A DNA stretch of 64,000 nucleotides, taken from an uncultured Opitutia bacterium. GTDB lineage: Bacteria; Verrucomicrobiota; Verrucomicrobiia; Opitutales; Opitutaceae. Below are positions 18,578-27,047 of this stretch, in pieces. Position numbers and translations under genes: made by a program. Numbering within the stretch: the first letter of the stretch is position 1; the number at the start of each line of letters is the position of its first letter. A model generated the notes under the pieces. The model did no database searches. It worked only from the letters and a program-made list of their open reading frames with translations, and was not told the origin of the DNA. The stretch is taken from NCBI GenBank assembly GCA_903896015.1, contig CAITWF010000009.1:62001-126000 (forward strand), given 5' to 3'.

Positions 18578-21177
18578 GTCTTTGGTGCCGGAGCCAGCGC
18601 TTCCGGGCCGCGCAATTCGAGGAGCAATTTCAGTGCCTCGCGGTAACGCGGCGCCTCCTCCAGCGCGAGCAGCGTGTGCCGGCGGGCATCGTCGTTCGCG
18701 CCCGTTTGGTGGAGCAGTTGCGCGAGCTGAAAATGCACCGCCGCCGGGTCGGCGGGCTCAAGTTGGAGCAAGGTCCGCAGCGCCGCGATCGCAGTCGAAG
18801 TGTCGTTCGTCGCCGTGCTGGCTTGCGCGAGATAGCGCCACGGCGACGCGACAAGTGGATTCACGCGGAGAAACCGCTCAGCGTTGATCGTCACCACCGG
18901 CCAGTCGCTCACGGCGGCGCCGAGTTCCATGAGCCGGAGATACGCCTCCGGTGCCTCGTCGTCGATCGCGGCCCACTTCGTGAGCGCGGCGCGCTCGGCC
19001 GTCGCATCGCCCAGTTCGCGGAGCACGGCAACGAGCGGGCGATACGGCGTGTCGGCGCCCTTCTCGGCCGGATTCAGCGCGGCGATCTTCGTGAGCAACA
19101 CGCGCGCCTCCTCCCATTTCTTTGCCTCCATGAGCTGCTGCGCCTGAAGCGACAGCGCCCAGTAGTTGTCCGTCTTTTTCTCCGCCTTCTCACCGGTCAC
19201 GGCGACCGAAACGATGTCCACCGCATCCTTCGGCAAACGCGTCCAGTCGAGCCCAGGCGCCAGACGCGCCGCGCGCTCGTGCACGAACGCGGAAAAATCT
19301 TTTTCCAGTTGTTCGATCGGGGCGACGTTCTTCGCGAGCGCCGCGTTGATTTCGCGGCCGTCGCGCAAGTCGCCGAGCACGCCGCGCAGGTGATCGAGGC
19401 CGTAGCGGTTGATGATGAACTCGACGACGAGTGACGATTCGAGATACGCAAACTGCAGATAATCCGCTGACTTTGGCGCGAGAAACGCCGCGCTCAACGA
19501 CGCCACCGGCGTCAGCTCGCCCTTCGCGATCATCTCGCTGTAGCGCGCGTTGAGCCGCATGCCCCAGGCCGGATCGGCCTGCCGCTCCTCATAAACGGAG
19601 ATGCCTTCGCTCAGCCAACGCGGCATCCGGTTGCGGGTGAGCTGCAAGGTGACCGCGTGGCAAAATTCGTGCCACAGCACCGACTCCCAATTCACAGGAT
19701 GCCCGCCCGTCGCCGCCGGGCCGTTGGCCGTGACGACGCGCCCGAAGCACACGCCGAGAAAGCCCGGCACGTCCGGCATCCCAAACGTCCGCACCGCGAA
19801 ATCCTTTTGATCGGCGAACACCTCCACGTAGGTCGGCGATGCGAGTTCGACGCCGTATTTCGCCGTGAGCGTGTTCTTCGCCCGCCGCAGCAGCGCGAGC
19901 ACGCGCGGACCGTAAATCGTGACCTCGTTGGCCGCCATGCGCACGACGAGATCATCGCTCTTGAGCGAAGCGTATTTCGCCATCGTATCGTGCAACGTGA
20001 CGAGATTGAACGCCTCCACATCATACTCGTCGCGCTCGTGCACGGCCTGCGCAAGCCGCCAGCCCTCGTCCTCGTTGCCGAGCCGCAGCATATCCGTCGC
20101 GAGCTGGGCGTTGGCCGGCAGATAGCCCGGATCAAATTCGATCGCGCGGCGCTGGTAGGCGGCGGCCTCGGCGAAGCGGTATTTTTGGGCGAGCTTCTCG
20201 CCGATCAGGAAATCGACGCGCGGGTTCGTGGCCCAAGTGCTGAGCGCCGCGTTGTGCGCGGCAGCTTCAGCGTCGTCGTCGTGGCGCAGATGCGCCAGCA
20301 CCGCGCGATAGGCCCAGGCATCGGGCTGCATCGGATTCACCGCGAAGACGCGATCGAGGAGCTTCGCGGCCTCGGCATACTCTTCGGAATCGATCCGGTT
20401 CGCCGCGAGCAGCAGCAGGCTCGGGACGTGGCGCGGATTGAACGTGATGGCCTGATTGAGTGCAGTCAGCGCGATATTCTCGGCGTCGACGCGCGTGTCG
20501 GCGTAGGCCCGCGCGCGCCCGAAAAGCAAATCCGGATCGTCGGGAAGCTGCTTTAGGCCCTCGTCGAACGCGCGCGCCGCGAGCGCAAAGTCGTGCTTGT
20601 CGAGGGCGAGTTCGCCGCGGGCGAGATAGACATCACGCAGCTTCGGCTCAGCCTTCTGCGCCGTCGCGAAAAGTTTATCGAGCACCTCCTTCGGATCGTA
20701 GCCGAGCAAAATGAAGGCGCGTCCGATCACCACGAGATCGACGGGCGTGCGGTAGAGCCACTGACGCGAGGTGACGAGCCGGCGGATTTCCTGCAGGTAG
20801 TTCGCCGCCTCCTCGGGCTTGCCGTTGGCAAACGCGATGTCGCGCCCGAGCCAGCGCAGCCGGATGCTCGTCGGTTCGCGCACCAGCGCCGCCTCGATCG
20901 TATGCTGGGCCTCGATGTTTTTGCCGACTGCCAGTTGCGCTTGCGCCACCAGTAACGCCCAGTCCACGCCAGTCGGGTTGTCACGCAGCCCCTTCGCGCC
21001 ATGGTCGATCACGAAAGCATAGTTTCCTGCGAGCAGCTCCCGCTGCGAGTCAGCTGCGTCCGGCTCGGCGGCCCTCGCGCGCGAGGTCAGCCCGAGCGCG
21101 ATCAGCGACGCCGTCCAAGCGAGCATGGTCGTTCCCTTGGTGACAAGGCGCGAAAGACCCGTCCAACGCGGCTTCAT
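18574..21177 (-). CDS. TPR protein with HExxH metallopeptidase-like (peptidase MA) domain
   Basis: About 867 residues. The N-terminus looks like a signal peptide (MLAWTASLIALGLTSRARAA). The first half holds TPR-like helices. Around residue 500 a gluzincin motif appears: WHEFCHAVTLQ with the zinc-binding HExxH, and WLSEGISVYEE, whose Glu about 20 residues later is the expected third ligand. More TPRs follow to the C-terminus. It probably acts in the periplasm as a peptidase or as a protein-binding scaffold. It heads the minus-strand MoxR run and is divergent from the adenosine deaminase gene. Start choice is open: ATG 21177 used, ATG 21126 also possible. Confidence 0.82.
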   Translation of the reverse strand: MKPRWTGLSRLVTKGTTMLAWTASLIALGLTSRARAAEPDAADSQRELLAGNYAFVIDHGAKGLRDNPTGVDWALLVAQAQLAVGKNIEAQHTIEAALVREPTSIRLRWLGRDIAFANGKPEEAANYLQEIRRLVTSRQWLYRTPVDLVVIGRAFILLGYDPKEVLDKLFATAQKAEPKLRDVYLARGELALDKHDFALAARAFDEGLKQLPDDPDLLFGRARAYADTRVDAENIALTALNQAITFNPRHVPSLLLLAANRIDSEEYAEAAKLLDRVFAVNPMQPDAWAYRAVLAHLRHDDDAEAAAHNAALSTWATNPRVDFLIGEKLAQKYRFAEAAAYQRRAIEFDPGYLPANAQLATDMLRLGNEDEGWRLAQAVHERDEYDVEAFNLVTLHDTMAKYASLKSDDLVVRMAANEVTIYGPRVLALLRRAKNTLTAKYGVELASPTYVEVFADQKDFAVRTFGMPDVPGFLGVCFGRVVTANGPAATGGHPVNWESVLWHEFCHAVTLQLTRNRMPRWLSEGISVYEERQADPAWGMRLNARYSEMIAKGELTPVASLSAAFLAPKSADYLQFAYLESSLVVEFIINRYGLDHLRGVLGDLRDGREINAALAKNVAPIEQLEKDFSAFVHERAARLAPGLDWTRLPKDAVDIVSVAVTGEKAEKKTDNYWALSLQAQQLMEAKKWEEARVLLTKIAALNPAEKGADTPYRPLVAVLRELGDATAERAALTKWAAIDDEAPEAYLRLMELGAAVSDWPVVTINAERFLRVNPLVASPWRYLAQASTATNDTSTAIAALRTLLQLEPADPAAVHFQLAQLLHQTGANDDARRHTLLALEEAPRYREALKLLLELRGPEALAPAPKT

Positions 21178-21334
21178 GCGCGAGAAAAGGGCGGCGGGTT
21201 GCTCATCGGGGAAACGCACGCTCCAAGCCAGACGCGTGCCGGACCAAAGAGTAATACGTGCTCGCGCGATTTCTCAAGCGCTCGCGCGCTTCTTGCGCAC
21301 TTGCACCCTTACATTCGGCAGGCTGACATTGCCC

Positions 21335-22756
21335 ATGCGCTTTCCCGCCGCATTTCTGACCGCCGCCCTGCTCGTCACCACTGCCAGCCGCGCCGCCGAC
21401 TTCTCCGCCCGCTTCGAGGCCCTGAAGACCGCCGCCACGCCCGCGCAGCTCTACGCTCTGCTCTACGATCTGCCGAAGGGCGGAGATCTGCATCACCACG
21501 CCGGCGGCGCCGATCGGCCCGAGTGGATTTACGCCGTCGCTACCGATCCTGCGCGCAACGGAGGCGACACGTTTTACACTCGTGCACACTTTAACGCCGC
21601 ACCCGACGCCGTCGCGCCCGGCGCGCGTTTTCACAATCTCCGCCAGAACGGCTACGACCGGCTCTCCGCCGCCGCCCGTGCCGAATACGTCCGCCTCGAT
21701 CAACTTACCGCCGATGAGCGCGCAGCCTGGTGCAACAGTCTCCGCCTCGACGCCCCCAGTGAGGGCCGCGACGAGTTTTTCAAGGTGCTCTGGCCCCGGC
21801 GCGGCCAGCTCGAAAGTAGCCTCCCACTCAGCACCGAGATGGTCGTCGAAAACCTCAAGGCCTTCGGCGCCGAGCACCTCGTCTACGCCGAGATGCAGTT
21901 CGGTGCCGACAATTTCGTTTCCAACACGGGCGAACCGATCCCGGCGGACGACGCGGTCGCCTTCATCCGCCGCCGGCTCACGCAGCCTGACGTCGCCGCC
22001 ACCGGCATGACCGTGCGTTTCCAAAAAACCATCCTGCGTTTCGCCCCGGACGCCGAGGCCCGGCTCACCGCCGCCTACGCATTCGTCGACGCCCACCGCG
22101 ATCTCTGGGTCGGGCTCAACCTCGCCGGCATCGAGGAGAACGGCTTCGGCCACCCGCGCCGGTTCCTCGACACATTTCGCGCCATGCGCGCCCGCTACCC
22201 CACGCTCGCGCTCTCGATCCACGCGGGCGAGATGGACGGCCCTGACTCGCACATCCGCGACACGCTGCTCCTCGGTGCCAGCCGCATCGGTCACGGCGTC
22301 AACCTCATCAAAGATCCCGAAACGCTAATCCTGCTCCAGCAAACCCGCCGCGTACTCGTCGAGGTCAACCTCGTCTCCAACCGTCTCCTCGAATACACCC
22401 CCGACCTCACGAAACACCCGTTTCCCGAGTATCTGCGCACCGGCGTGCCCGTCTGCCTCAACACCGACGATCGCGGCATGTGGGATTCCAATCTCACCGA
22501 CGAATATTTCACCGCCGTGAAGACCTTCAACCTCTCCTGGGCAGAAGTCGTTGAACTTGGCCGCAACTCCCTCGCGTTCTCCTTCGTGCAGCTCGACGTG
22601 AAAGCCAAACTCCTCGCCGACTACGAGGCGCGCGTCGCCGCGTTCGAGAAAAAATACGGCGGCGAAAATGCCCGCGACGCGCTCGCCCAGCTAAACGCTG
22701 TTCAGCCCGTCTCCTACGGCTATGGGCAGCGAGCCTTCGGATTGGTGTTTCCGTAG
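21335..22756 (+). CDS. Secreted adenosine deaminase-family protein (ADGF/CECR1-like)
   Basis: A 473-residue protein with a signal peptide (FLTAALLVTTASRAA), so it is periplasmic or surface-located, unlike the usual cytosolic Add. All catalytic motifs of the adenosine deaminase fold are present: GDLHHHAGGA (zinc ligands His53 and His55), SIHAGEMDG, SRIGHGVNL and LNTDDRGMW. The extra N-terminal helices and overall length resemble the secreted ADGF/CECR1 branch. It should convert (deoxy)adenosine to inosine outside the cytoplasm. The ATG at 21335 was chosen because it begins the signal peptide. The convergent UspA gene ends 12 bases downstream. Confidence 0.85.
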   Translation: MRFPAAFLTAALLVTTASRAADFSARFEALKTAATPAQLYALLYDLPKGGDLHHHAGGADRPEWIYAVATDPARNGGDTFYTRAHFNAAPDAVAPGARFHNLRQNGYDRLSAAARAEYVRLDQLTADERAAWCNSLRLDAPSEGRDEFFKVLWPRRGQLESSLPLSTEMVVENLKAFGAEHLVYAEMQFGADNFVSNTGEPIPADDAVAFIRRRLTQPDVAATGMTVRFQKTILRFAPDAEARLTAAYAFVDAHRDLWVGLNLAGIEENGFGHPRRFLDTFRAMRARYPTLALSIHAGEMDGPDSHIRDTLLLGASRIGHGVNLIKDPETLILLQQTRRVLVEVNLVSNRLLEYTPDLTKHPFPEYLRTGVPVCLNTDDRGMWDSNLTDEYFTAVKTFNLSWAEVVELGRNSLAFSFVQLDVKAKLLADYEARVAAFEKKYGGENARDALAQLNAVQPVSYGYGQRAFGLVFP

Positions 22757-22768
22757 TCGACCTAGCGA

Positions 22769-23221
22769 CTAGGTTGCAAAAGGAGCCGTGGTCCCGCCGC
22801 TTCCCGCACGCACCACGAGGATCGGGATCGCCGTATTGTGCCGCACCTTGTCGATCGTGCTGCCAAGGAAGAAGTCGCCGATGAGTTTGTGCCCGTGCGA
22901 GGTCATCGCGATCAAGTCGCAGGCATGCGCGCCGGCGGTTTTAAGAATTTCGGTCGGCGGATTGCCGAGGGCGAGTTCGGTTTCGACCGTCAGTCCGTTC
23001 GCGCGAAGCTTCGCCGCGACACCGTCGAGGTAGGCGCGGTCAGCGCGCATTTCGTCGGACTCGGCAAGTTGCAGTGTTTCCTGGTGCCGCGCCGCGAAGC
23101 CGTCTGCCACATGCAGCAAGAGCAGCGTCGAGCCCATTCGCCGCGCAAACTCCGCGATGTGCGGCACGAGCGTATCGTCGGCGCGGCTGTTCTCAAGGGC
23201 GACGAGGATTTTTTTATACAT
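22769..23221 (-). CDS. Universal stress protein (UspA family)
   Basis: A single-domain 150-residue Usp. It starts with the family-typical YKKILVALENS and ends with the nucleotide-binding loop region AMTSHGHKLIGDFFLGSTID, then the final strand IPILVVRAG. The spacing G-2x-G-9x-G-S is close to but not a perfect match of the ATP-binding form. It lies 15 bases downstream of mntH on the same strand and probably shares its transcript. Confidence 0.93.
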   Translation of the reverse strand: MYKKILVALENSRADDTLVPHIAEFARRMGSTLLLLHVADGFAARHQETLQLAESDEMRADRAYLDGVAAKLRANGLTVETELALGNPPTEILKTAGAHACDLIAMTSHGHKLIGDFFLGSTIDKVRHNTAIPILVVRAGSGGTTAPFAT

Positions 23222-23236
23222 GGCGCGCTCGGGGTT

Positions 23237-24604
23237 TCAGGAGTTTCCGCTAGTCACGCCGGCAATGTCGAGCAGGAGCTTCACGTTGAGACCGATAATG
23301 ACCAAGGTCGTCGTCCACCCGAGGATTTTAATCCACAGCGGGTTCACGAACTCGCCCATCTTTGCCTTTTCGCCGGTAAACCGCATCAACGGCCAGCACG
23401 CGAACCCCAGCTGCATCGAGAGGCACACCTGGCTCGCGACGAGCAACTCGGTCGATTTGCTCTCGCCAAAAATTCCGATGACCACCACCGCCGGCACGAT
23501 CGCAATCGCGCGCGTGATGAGCCGTCGCACCCACGGCCGCAGCCGGATGTCCAGAAATCCCTCCATCACAATTTGACCGGCGAGTGTGCCGGTGAGCGTG
23601 GAGTTTTGCCCCGACGCCAGCAGCGCAACGGCGAACAGAACGCTCGCGAAGCCAACGCCCATCAGGCCGTCGAGCAGGTGAAACGCATCCTGAATCTCCG
23701 CCACTTCCTGGTGGCCGCTGCCGTGAAACGCCGCCGCCGCGAGCACGAGAATTGCGCCGTTGATAAACAGCGCGAACATCAGCGCGAACGTCGAGTCGAG
23801 GGTCGCAAACGCGATCGCGTCGCGTTTGCCGCCGGCCGTCTGCTCGTATTTTCGCGTCTGCACGATCGACGAGTGCAGGTAGAGGTTGTGGGGCATCACC
23901 GTCGCTCCGAGAATGCCGATCGCGACATAGAGCATCGAAGGGTTGCGCAGGATTTCCATGCTCGGCACGAACCCCGCGAGCACCGCCCCCGCGGCCGGCT
24001 TTGCAATGAAGAGTTCCACCGCGAAACAGGTCCCGATCGTCGCAATGAGCGTGATAACCACGGCCTCAAGGTAGCGAAAGCCGCGATGCTGCAGCAGCAG
24101 CACGATCATCACGTCGGCCGCCGTAATGACGCAGCCCCACACGAGCGGAATGTGAAACAACAACTGCAGCGCAATCGCCGAGCCAACGACCTCCGCGAGA
24201 TCGCACGCCGCGATGGCGAATTCACAGATGATCCAGAGAAACCATACCGTCGGCCGCGAGTAATGATCGCGGCACGCCTGCGCGAGATCACGGCCCGTGG
24301 CGATGCCGAGCTTCACACTGAGGTGCTGGAGCAGGATCGCCATCAGGTTGGAAATCATGATGACGCTCAGCAGCGTGTAGCCGAACTTCGCGCCGCCCGC
24401 GAGGTCGGTCGCCCAGTTGCCCGGATCCATGTAGCCGACGGCGACAAGAAAACCGGGCCCGGCAAATGCCAGGCACTTCCGCCAAAACCCCGCCCCCGCC
24501 GGCACCGCGATCGACCGGTGGACCTCCGGCAGGCTCGGTCCCCCGCCCTCACGCCGCCAGCGCGCAGTGGGCGGCGGCGTGGAGGCGATCGGATCGGCGG
24601 ACAT
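23237..24604 (-). CDS. mntH: NRAMP-type divalent metal (manganese/iron) transporter
   Basis: A 455-residue inner-membrane proton-coupled importer of Mn2+/Fe2+. It carries the metal-site motif of TM1 ([12 protein letters not shown]; Asp60, Asn63) and the TM6 motif [11 protein letters not shown], plus the conserved [19 protein letters not shown]. About 11 hydrophobic segments are visible after a 45-residue cytoplasmic N-terminus. It is divergent from a DtxR/MntR-type regulator gene with a palindromic site in between, which strongly suggests Mn-dependent repression. Confidence 0.95.
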   Translation of the reverse strand: MSADPIASTPPPTARWRREGGGPSLPEVHRSIAVPAGAGFWRKCLAFAGPGFLVAVGYMDPGNWATDLAGGAKFGYTLLSVIMISNLMAILLQHLSVKLGIATGRDLAQACRDHYSRPTVWFLWIICEFAIAACDLAEVVGSAIALQLLFHIPLVWGCVITAADVMIVLLLQHRGFRYLEAVVITLIATIGTCFAVELFIAKPAAGAVLAGFVPSMEILRNPSMLYVAIGILGATVMPHNLYLHSSIVQTRKYEQTAGGKRDAIAFATLDSTFALMFALFINGAILVLAAAAFHGSGHQEVAEIQDAFHLLDGLMGVGFASVLFAVALLASGQNSTLTGTLAGQIVMEGFLDIRLRPWVRRLITRAIAIVPAVVVIGIFGESKSTELLVASQVCLSMQLGFACWPLMRFTGEKAKMGEFVNPLWIKILGWTTTLVIIGLNVKLLLDIAGVTSGNS

Positions 24605-24624
24605 AGTGGAACGAGAACGGCTTT

Positions 24625-24642
24625 ATTTTGATTAGTCAAATT
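24625..24642. promoter_or_regulatory. Candidate MntR/DtxR-type operator
   Basis: An AT-rich 18-base imperfect palindrome, ATTTTGA-TTAG-TCAAATT, with six of seven arm positions pairing. It stands out in otherwise GC-rich DNA, in the 78-base gap between divergent mntH and the DtxR-family gene. On the minus strand it also contains TTGACT, a possible -35 element for mntH. Binding by the neighbouring regulator is inference. Confidence 0.55.
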
Positions 24643-24682
24643 CTTATCTTGTCCTGTTCAAATAATCATCCACGCTCACCCC

Positions 24683-25345
24683 GTGGCCACGAGCACCGTT
24701 GAAAATTACCTCAAGCAAATCCTCCTGCTTTCCGCCGGCGACGACGCCCTGGTTTCAATGGGCGATCTTGCAGCCGCACTCGCGGTCGTGCCCGGCACCG
24801 CCACCACGATGGTCAAGTCGCTCGCCTCCGACGGCCTCGTCGATCACCACCTGCGGCACGGCGTGCGGCTGACCGCGGCCGGCCGGCGCGTGGCCCTCGG
24901 CGTCCTGCGCCGCCACCGCTTAATCGAAACATTTCTGGTGGAGGTGCTGAAGATGGACTGGACGGAGGTGCACGCCGAGGCTGAGCTGCTGGAGCATGCC
25001 ATCTCCGACGCCGTGCTCGACCGTCTCGACGCCCTGCTCGGCCACCCTGCGGCCGATCCCCACGGCGATCCGATTCCGACACGGCTCGGCAAGATAGACG
25101 CACAGGTCTACGCGACGCTCGCGACCTGCGTGGTCGCGCAGCCGCTGCGGATCGTGCGGGTGACGGAGCAATCGGGCGAGTTTCTCCAGTTCGCCGAGCG
25201 CAATGGGCTGCGCCCCGGCGCCCGTGTGCGCGTCGCGGAACGCGATCTCGCGGCCGGATTAATCACGCTGAAGAAAACCTCCGGCCGCACGGTGGCACTC
25301 AGTTTGGCAGCGGCGGGCAACATCCTCGTTGCGCCGGCGCGCTGA
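24683..25345 (+). CDS. mntR: DtxR/MntR-family metal-dependent transcriptional regulator
   Basis: 220 residues. The N-terminal winged helix reads TVENYLKQILLL, MGDLAAALAVVPGTATTMVKSLASDGLVDH. The metal-binding/dimerisation region follows with RRHRLIETFLVEVLKMDWTEVHAEAELLEHAISD, where Glu, His and Asp/Glu ligands align with DtxR-family sites. A C-terminal FeoA/SH3-like domain (LRPGARVRVAERDLAAGLITL) makes it longer than Bacillus MntR and closer to DtxR/IdeR in layout. The start is GTG. It probably represses mntH when manganese is replete. Confidence 0.9.
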   Translation: MATSTVENYLKQILLLSAGDDALVSMGDLAAALAVVPGTATTMVKSLASDGLVDHHLRHGVRLTAAGRRVALGVLRRHRLIETFLVEVLKMDWTEVHAEAELLEHAISDAVLDRLDALLGHPAADPHGDPIPTRLGKIDAQVYATLATCVVAQPLRIVRVTEQSGEFLQFAERNGLRPGARVRVAERDLAAGLITLKKTSGRTVALSLAAAGNILVAPAR

Positions 25346-25363
25346 TCAGTTATCGGTGCGCGG

Positions 25364-26176
25364 ATGAACTTAGCCCTCTCCCGCCGCCCGCGCGCGCTCT
25401 GGCTCGCGTTGCTTCTACCCCTTGCCCTCTTCGCTGGCGATCCGCGGACAGAGGCGGACGCGCTCGTCGCGCAGATCATGGCCAAGATCAAGGCCGGTCA
25501 GCGCACCGAGGCGGCACTCGCGCCCGAACTCGCGCAGTTCGACACCTTGCTCGCCGCGCACAAAGGCGACACGAGCGACGGGGTCGCGCGCATCGCCCTG
25601 CTCAAGGCGACGCTCTACACCCAAATCCTCGGCAACGAGGAAAAGGGCCTCGTATTGCTGAAGCAACTGAAGGCCGATTTCCCCAATTCCAAGATCGCCA
25701 ACGGCGTCGACACCATGATCGATTCGCTTGAGGCGCAACGCGCGTATGCAACCGGAAAAGTTTTTCCCGATTTCGCCGAGCAGGATCTGAACGGCAAGCC
25801 GCTCTCGATCTCGAACTACAAAGGCAAGGTGGTGCTGCTCGATTTTTGGGCGACGTGGTGCGGACCGTGCCTAGCGGAGCTTCCAAATGTCGTCGCCGCC
25901 TACAAGAAATACCACGACCGCGGTTTTGAAATCATCGGCATTTCGCTCGATCGCGAAAATGCCCGGGAGAAGCTCGTCGAGTTTACCAAAAACCGCGAGA
26001 TGCCCTGGCCGCAGTTTTATGATGGGAAATATTGGGAGAACAAACTCTCCACCCGCTATGGCATCCACAGCATCCCGGCCACGTTTCTGCTCGACGGCGA
26101 AGGCCGCGTGATAGCGAAGAATCTGCGCGGCGCCGCTCTCGATGAGGAATTGGAGAAGCGGTTGCCCGCGAAGTGA
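25364..26176 (+). CDS. TlpA-like thioredoxin-fold protein
   Basis: A 270-residue exported protein. A signal peptide (LWLALLLPLALFAG) is followed by a helical region (residues 30-125) and a thioredoxin/AhpC-TSA-type domain with FWATWCGPCLAELP (redox Cys166 and Cys169), the cis-proline loop SIPATFLLDGEG, and IIGISLDREN. It probably works as a periplasmic thiol-disulfide reductant, as TlpA/ResA do. It begins 18 bases after the mntR stop on the same strand and may be co-transcribed. It converges with an outer-membrane protein gene. Confidence 0.92.
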   Translation: MNLALSRRPRALWLALLLPLALFAGDPRTEADALVAQIMAKIKAGQRTEAALAPELAQFDTLLAAHKGDTSDGVARIALLKATLYTQILGNEEKGLVLLKQLKADFPNSKIANGVDTMIDSLEAQRAYATGKVFPDFAEQDLNGKPLSISNYKGKVVLLDFWATWCGPCLAELPNVVAAYKKYHDRGFEIIGISLDRENAREKLVEFTKNREMPWPQFYDGKYWENKLSTRYGIHSIPATFLLDGEGRVIAKNLRGAALDEELEKRLPAK

Positions 26177-26186
26177 CGCGCCGCGC

Positions 26187-26945
26187 TCAAAACAGCCAGC
26201 GCAGTCGCAACACGCTCAACCAGTCGGTCGCGCGTCCGCCCAGCCCCCGACTCAGACCGTAGTCGAGTTGAAAGGCTTTCGAGAAATCGAAGGTCACGCC
26301 TCCGCCCAGCGTGCCCGCAAACGTCGAAGCGGTTGCCGACGAAATCGACAGCGTCGCTTCAGCATAGGCACCGATCCCGCCGATGATATGCTGGCGCGCA
26401 AAGCCGCTGACGAACCACCGCGAGTCATAACCGTCGTTCGCGTCGTTGCGCACCAAGTCCCATTCAGCCATCGCGCCCGCTTCAGAGCCGGGCCCGAGTG
26501 ATTTCGCCCACGGCACAATCACGCCGCCTTCGAAGTGGTTGTTGCCGACGCCGGTCGCCCGCGAGGGAATCTTCACGAACGGAATCACCGCCGCGGCCGC
26601 CTCGCCGGGCACATCGCGCCAGAACGTCCACTTCGCGCGGACCGAGGTGTCGCCCCAGCCGCTGCGCGTGGAGCGATCACCCTGATACTGGTAGGTCTCG
26701 CGCACGAAAAACTGAGCGCCAAACTGGACGTCAACATCGCGCGTCACGCCCACCGAAAGAATCGACGAAGCCAGCCCAAGCGCGGTGTATTTTGCCGGCT
26801 CGAGTGTATCGCGGTTGATGCCAACGCTCACCGCGTCCATGCGCAGAAAAAACTTCCCTGGCTCGATCGTCTGGGGAGTCTCGGTGACTTGCGCATGGAG
26901 CGCGCTGGCGGTCAACGCCAGCAGCAGCGCGATCGTTTTGAACAT
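26187..26945 (-). CDS. Putative outer-membrane beta-barrel protein
   Basis: 252 residues with a signal peptide (TIALLLALTASALHAQ). The mature part has alternating short amphipathic strands rich in Gly/Asp/Arg turns, such as YAEATLSISSATASTFAGTL and GGGVTFDFSKAFQLDYGLS, and ends in a terminal aromatic residue (LRLRWLF), a common outer-membrane barrel signature. It may belong to the MetA-pathway/phenol-degradation transporter-like group, which I cannot confirm. The gene is divergent from the ABC permease gene at 27048. Confidence 0.7.
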   Translation of the reverse strand: MFKTIALLLALTASALHAQVTETPQTIEPGKFFLRMDAVSVGINRDTLEPAKYTALGLASSILSVGVTRDVDVQFGAQFFVRETYQYQGDRSTRSGWGDTSVRAKWTFWRDVPGEAAAAVIPFVKIPSRATGVGNNHFEGGVIVPWAKSLGPGSEAGAMAEWDLVRNDANDGYDSRWFVSGFARQHIIGGIGAYAEATLSISSATASTFAGTLGGGVTFDFSKAFQLDYGLSRGLGGRATDWLSVLRLRWLF

Positions 26946-27047
26946 GGCCGAGCTTCCGGCGATCGGCCGGAGCGCGGCCAGCCAAAAAGTGACGCGACGT
27001 GACAACGCACTTGCCGCCGCGCGCCGCGCGCCGCCACACTTCGCCCG

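Noticed and set aside
22761-22773. CCTAG/CTAGG hairpin between the convergent adenosine deaminase and UspA genes
   Set aside because: The stem has only five pairs and no U-run; too weak to call a terminator.
22838-24631. A 597-codon plus-strand frame opposite mntH
   Set aside because: Very rich in Arg/His and without any domain; mntH on the minus strand is certain.
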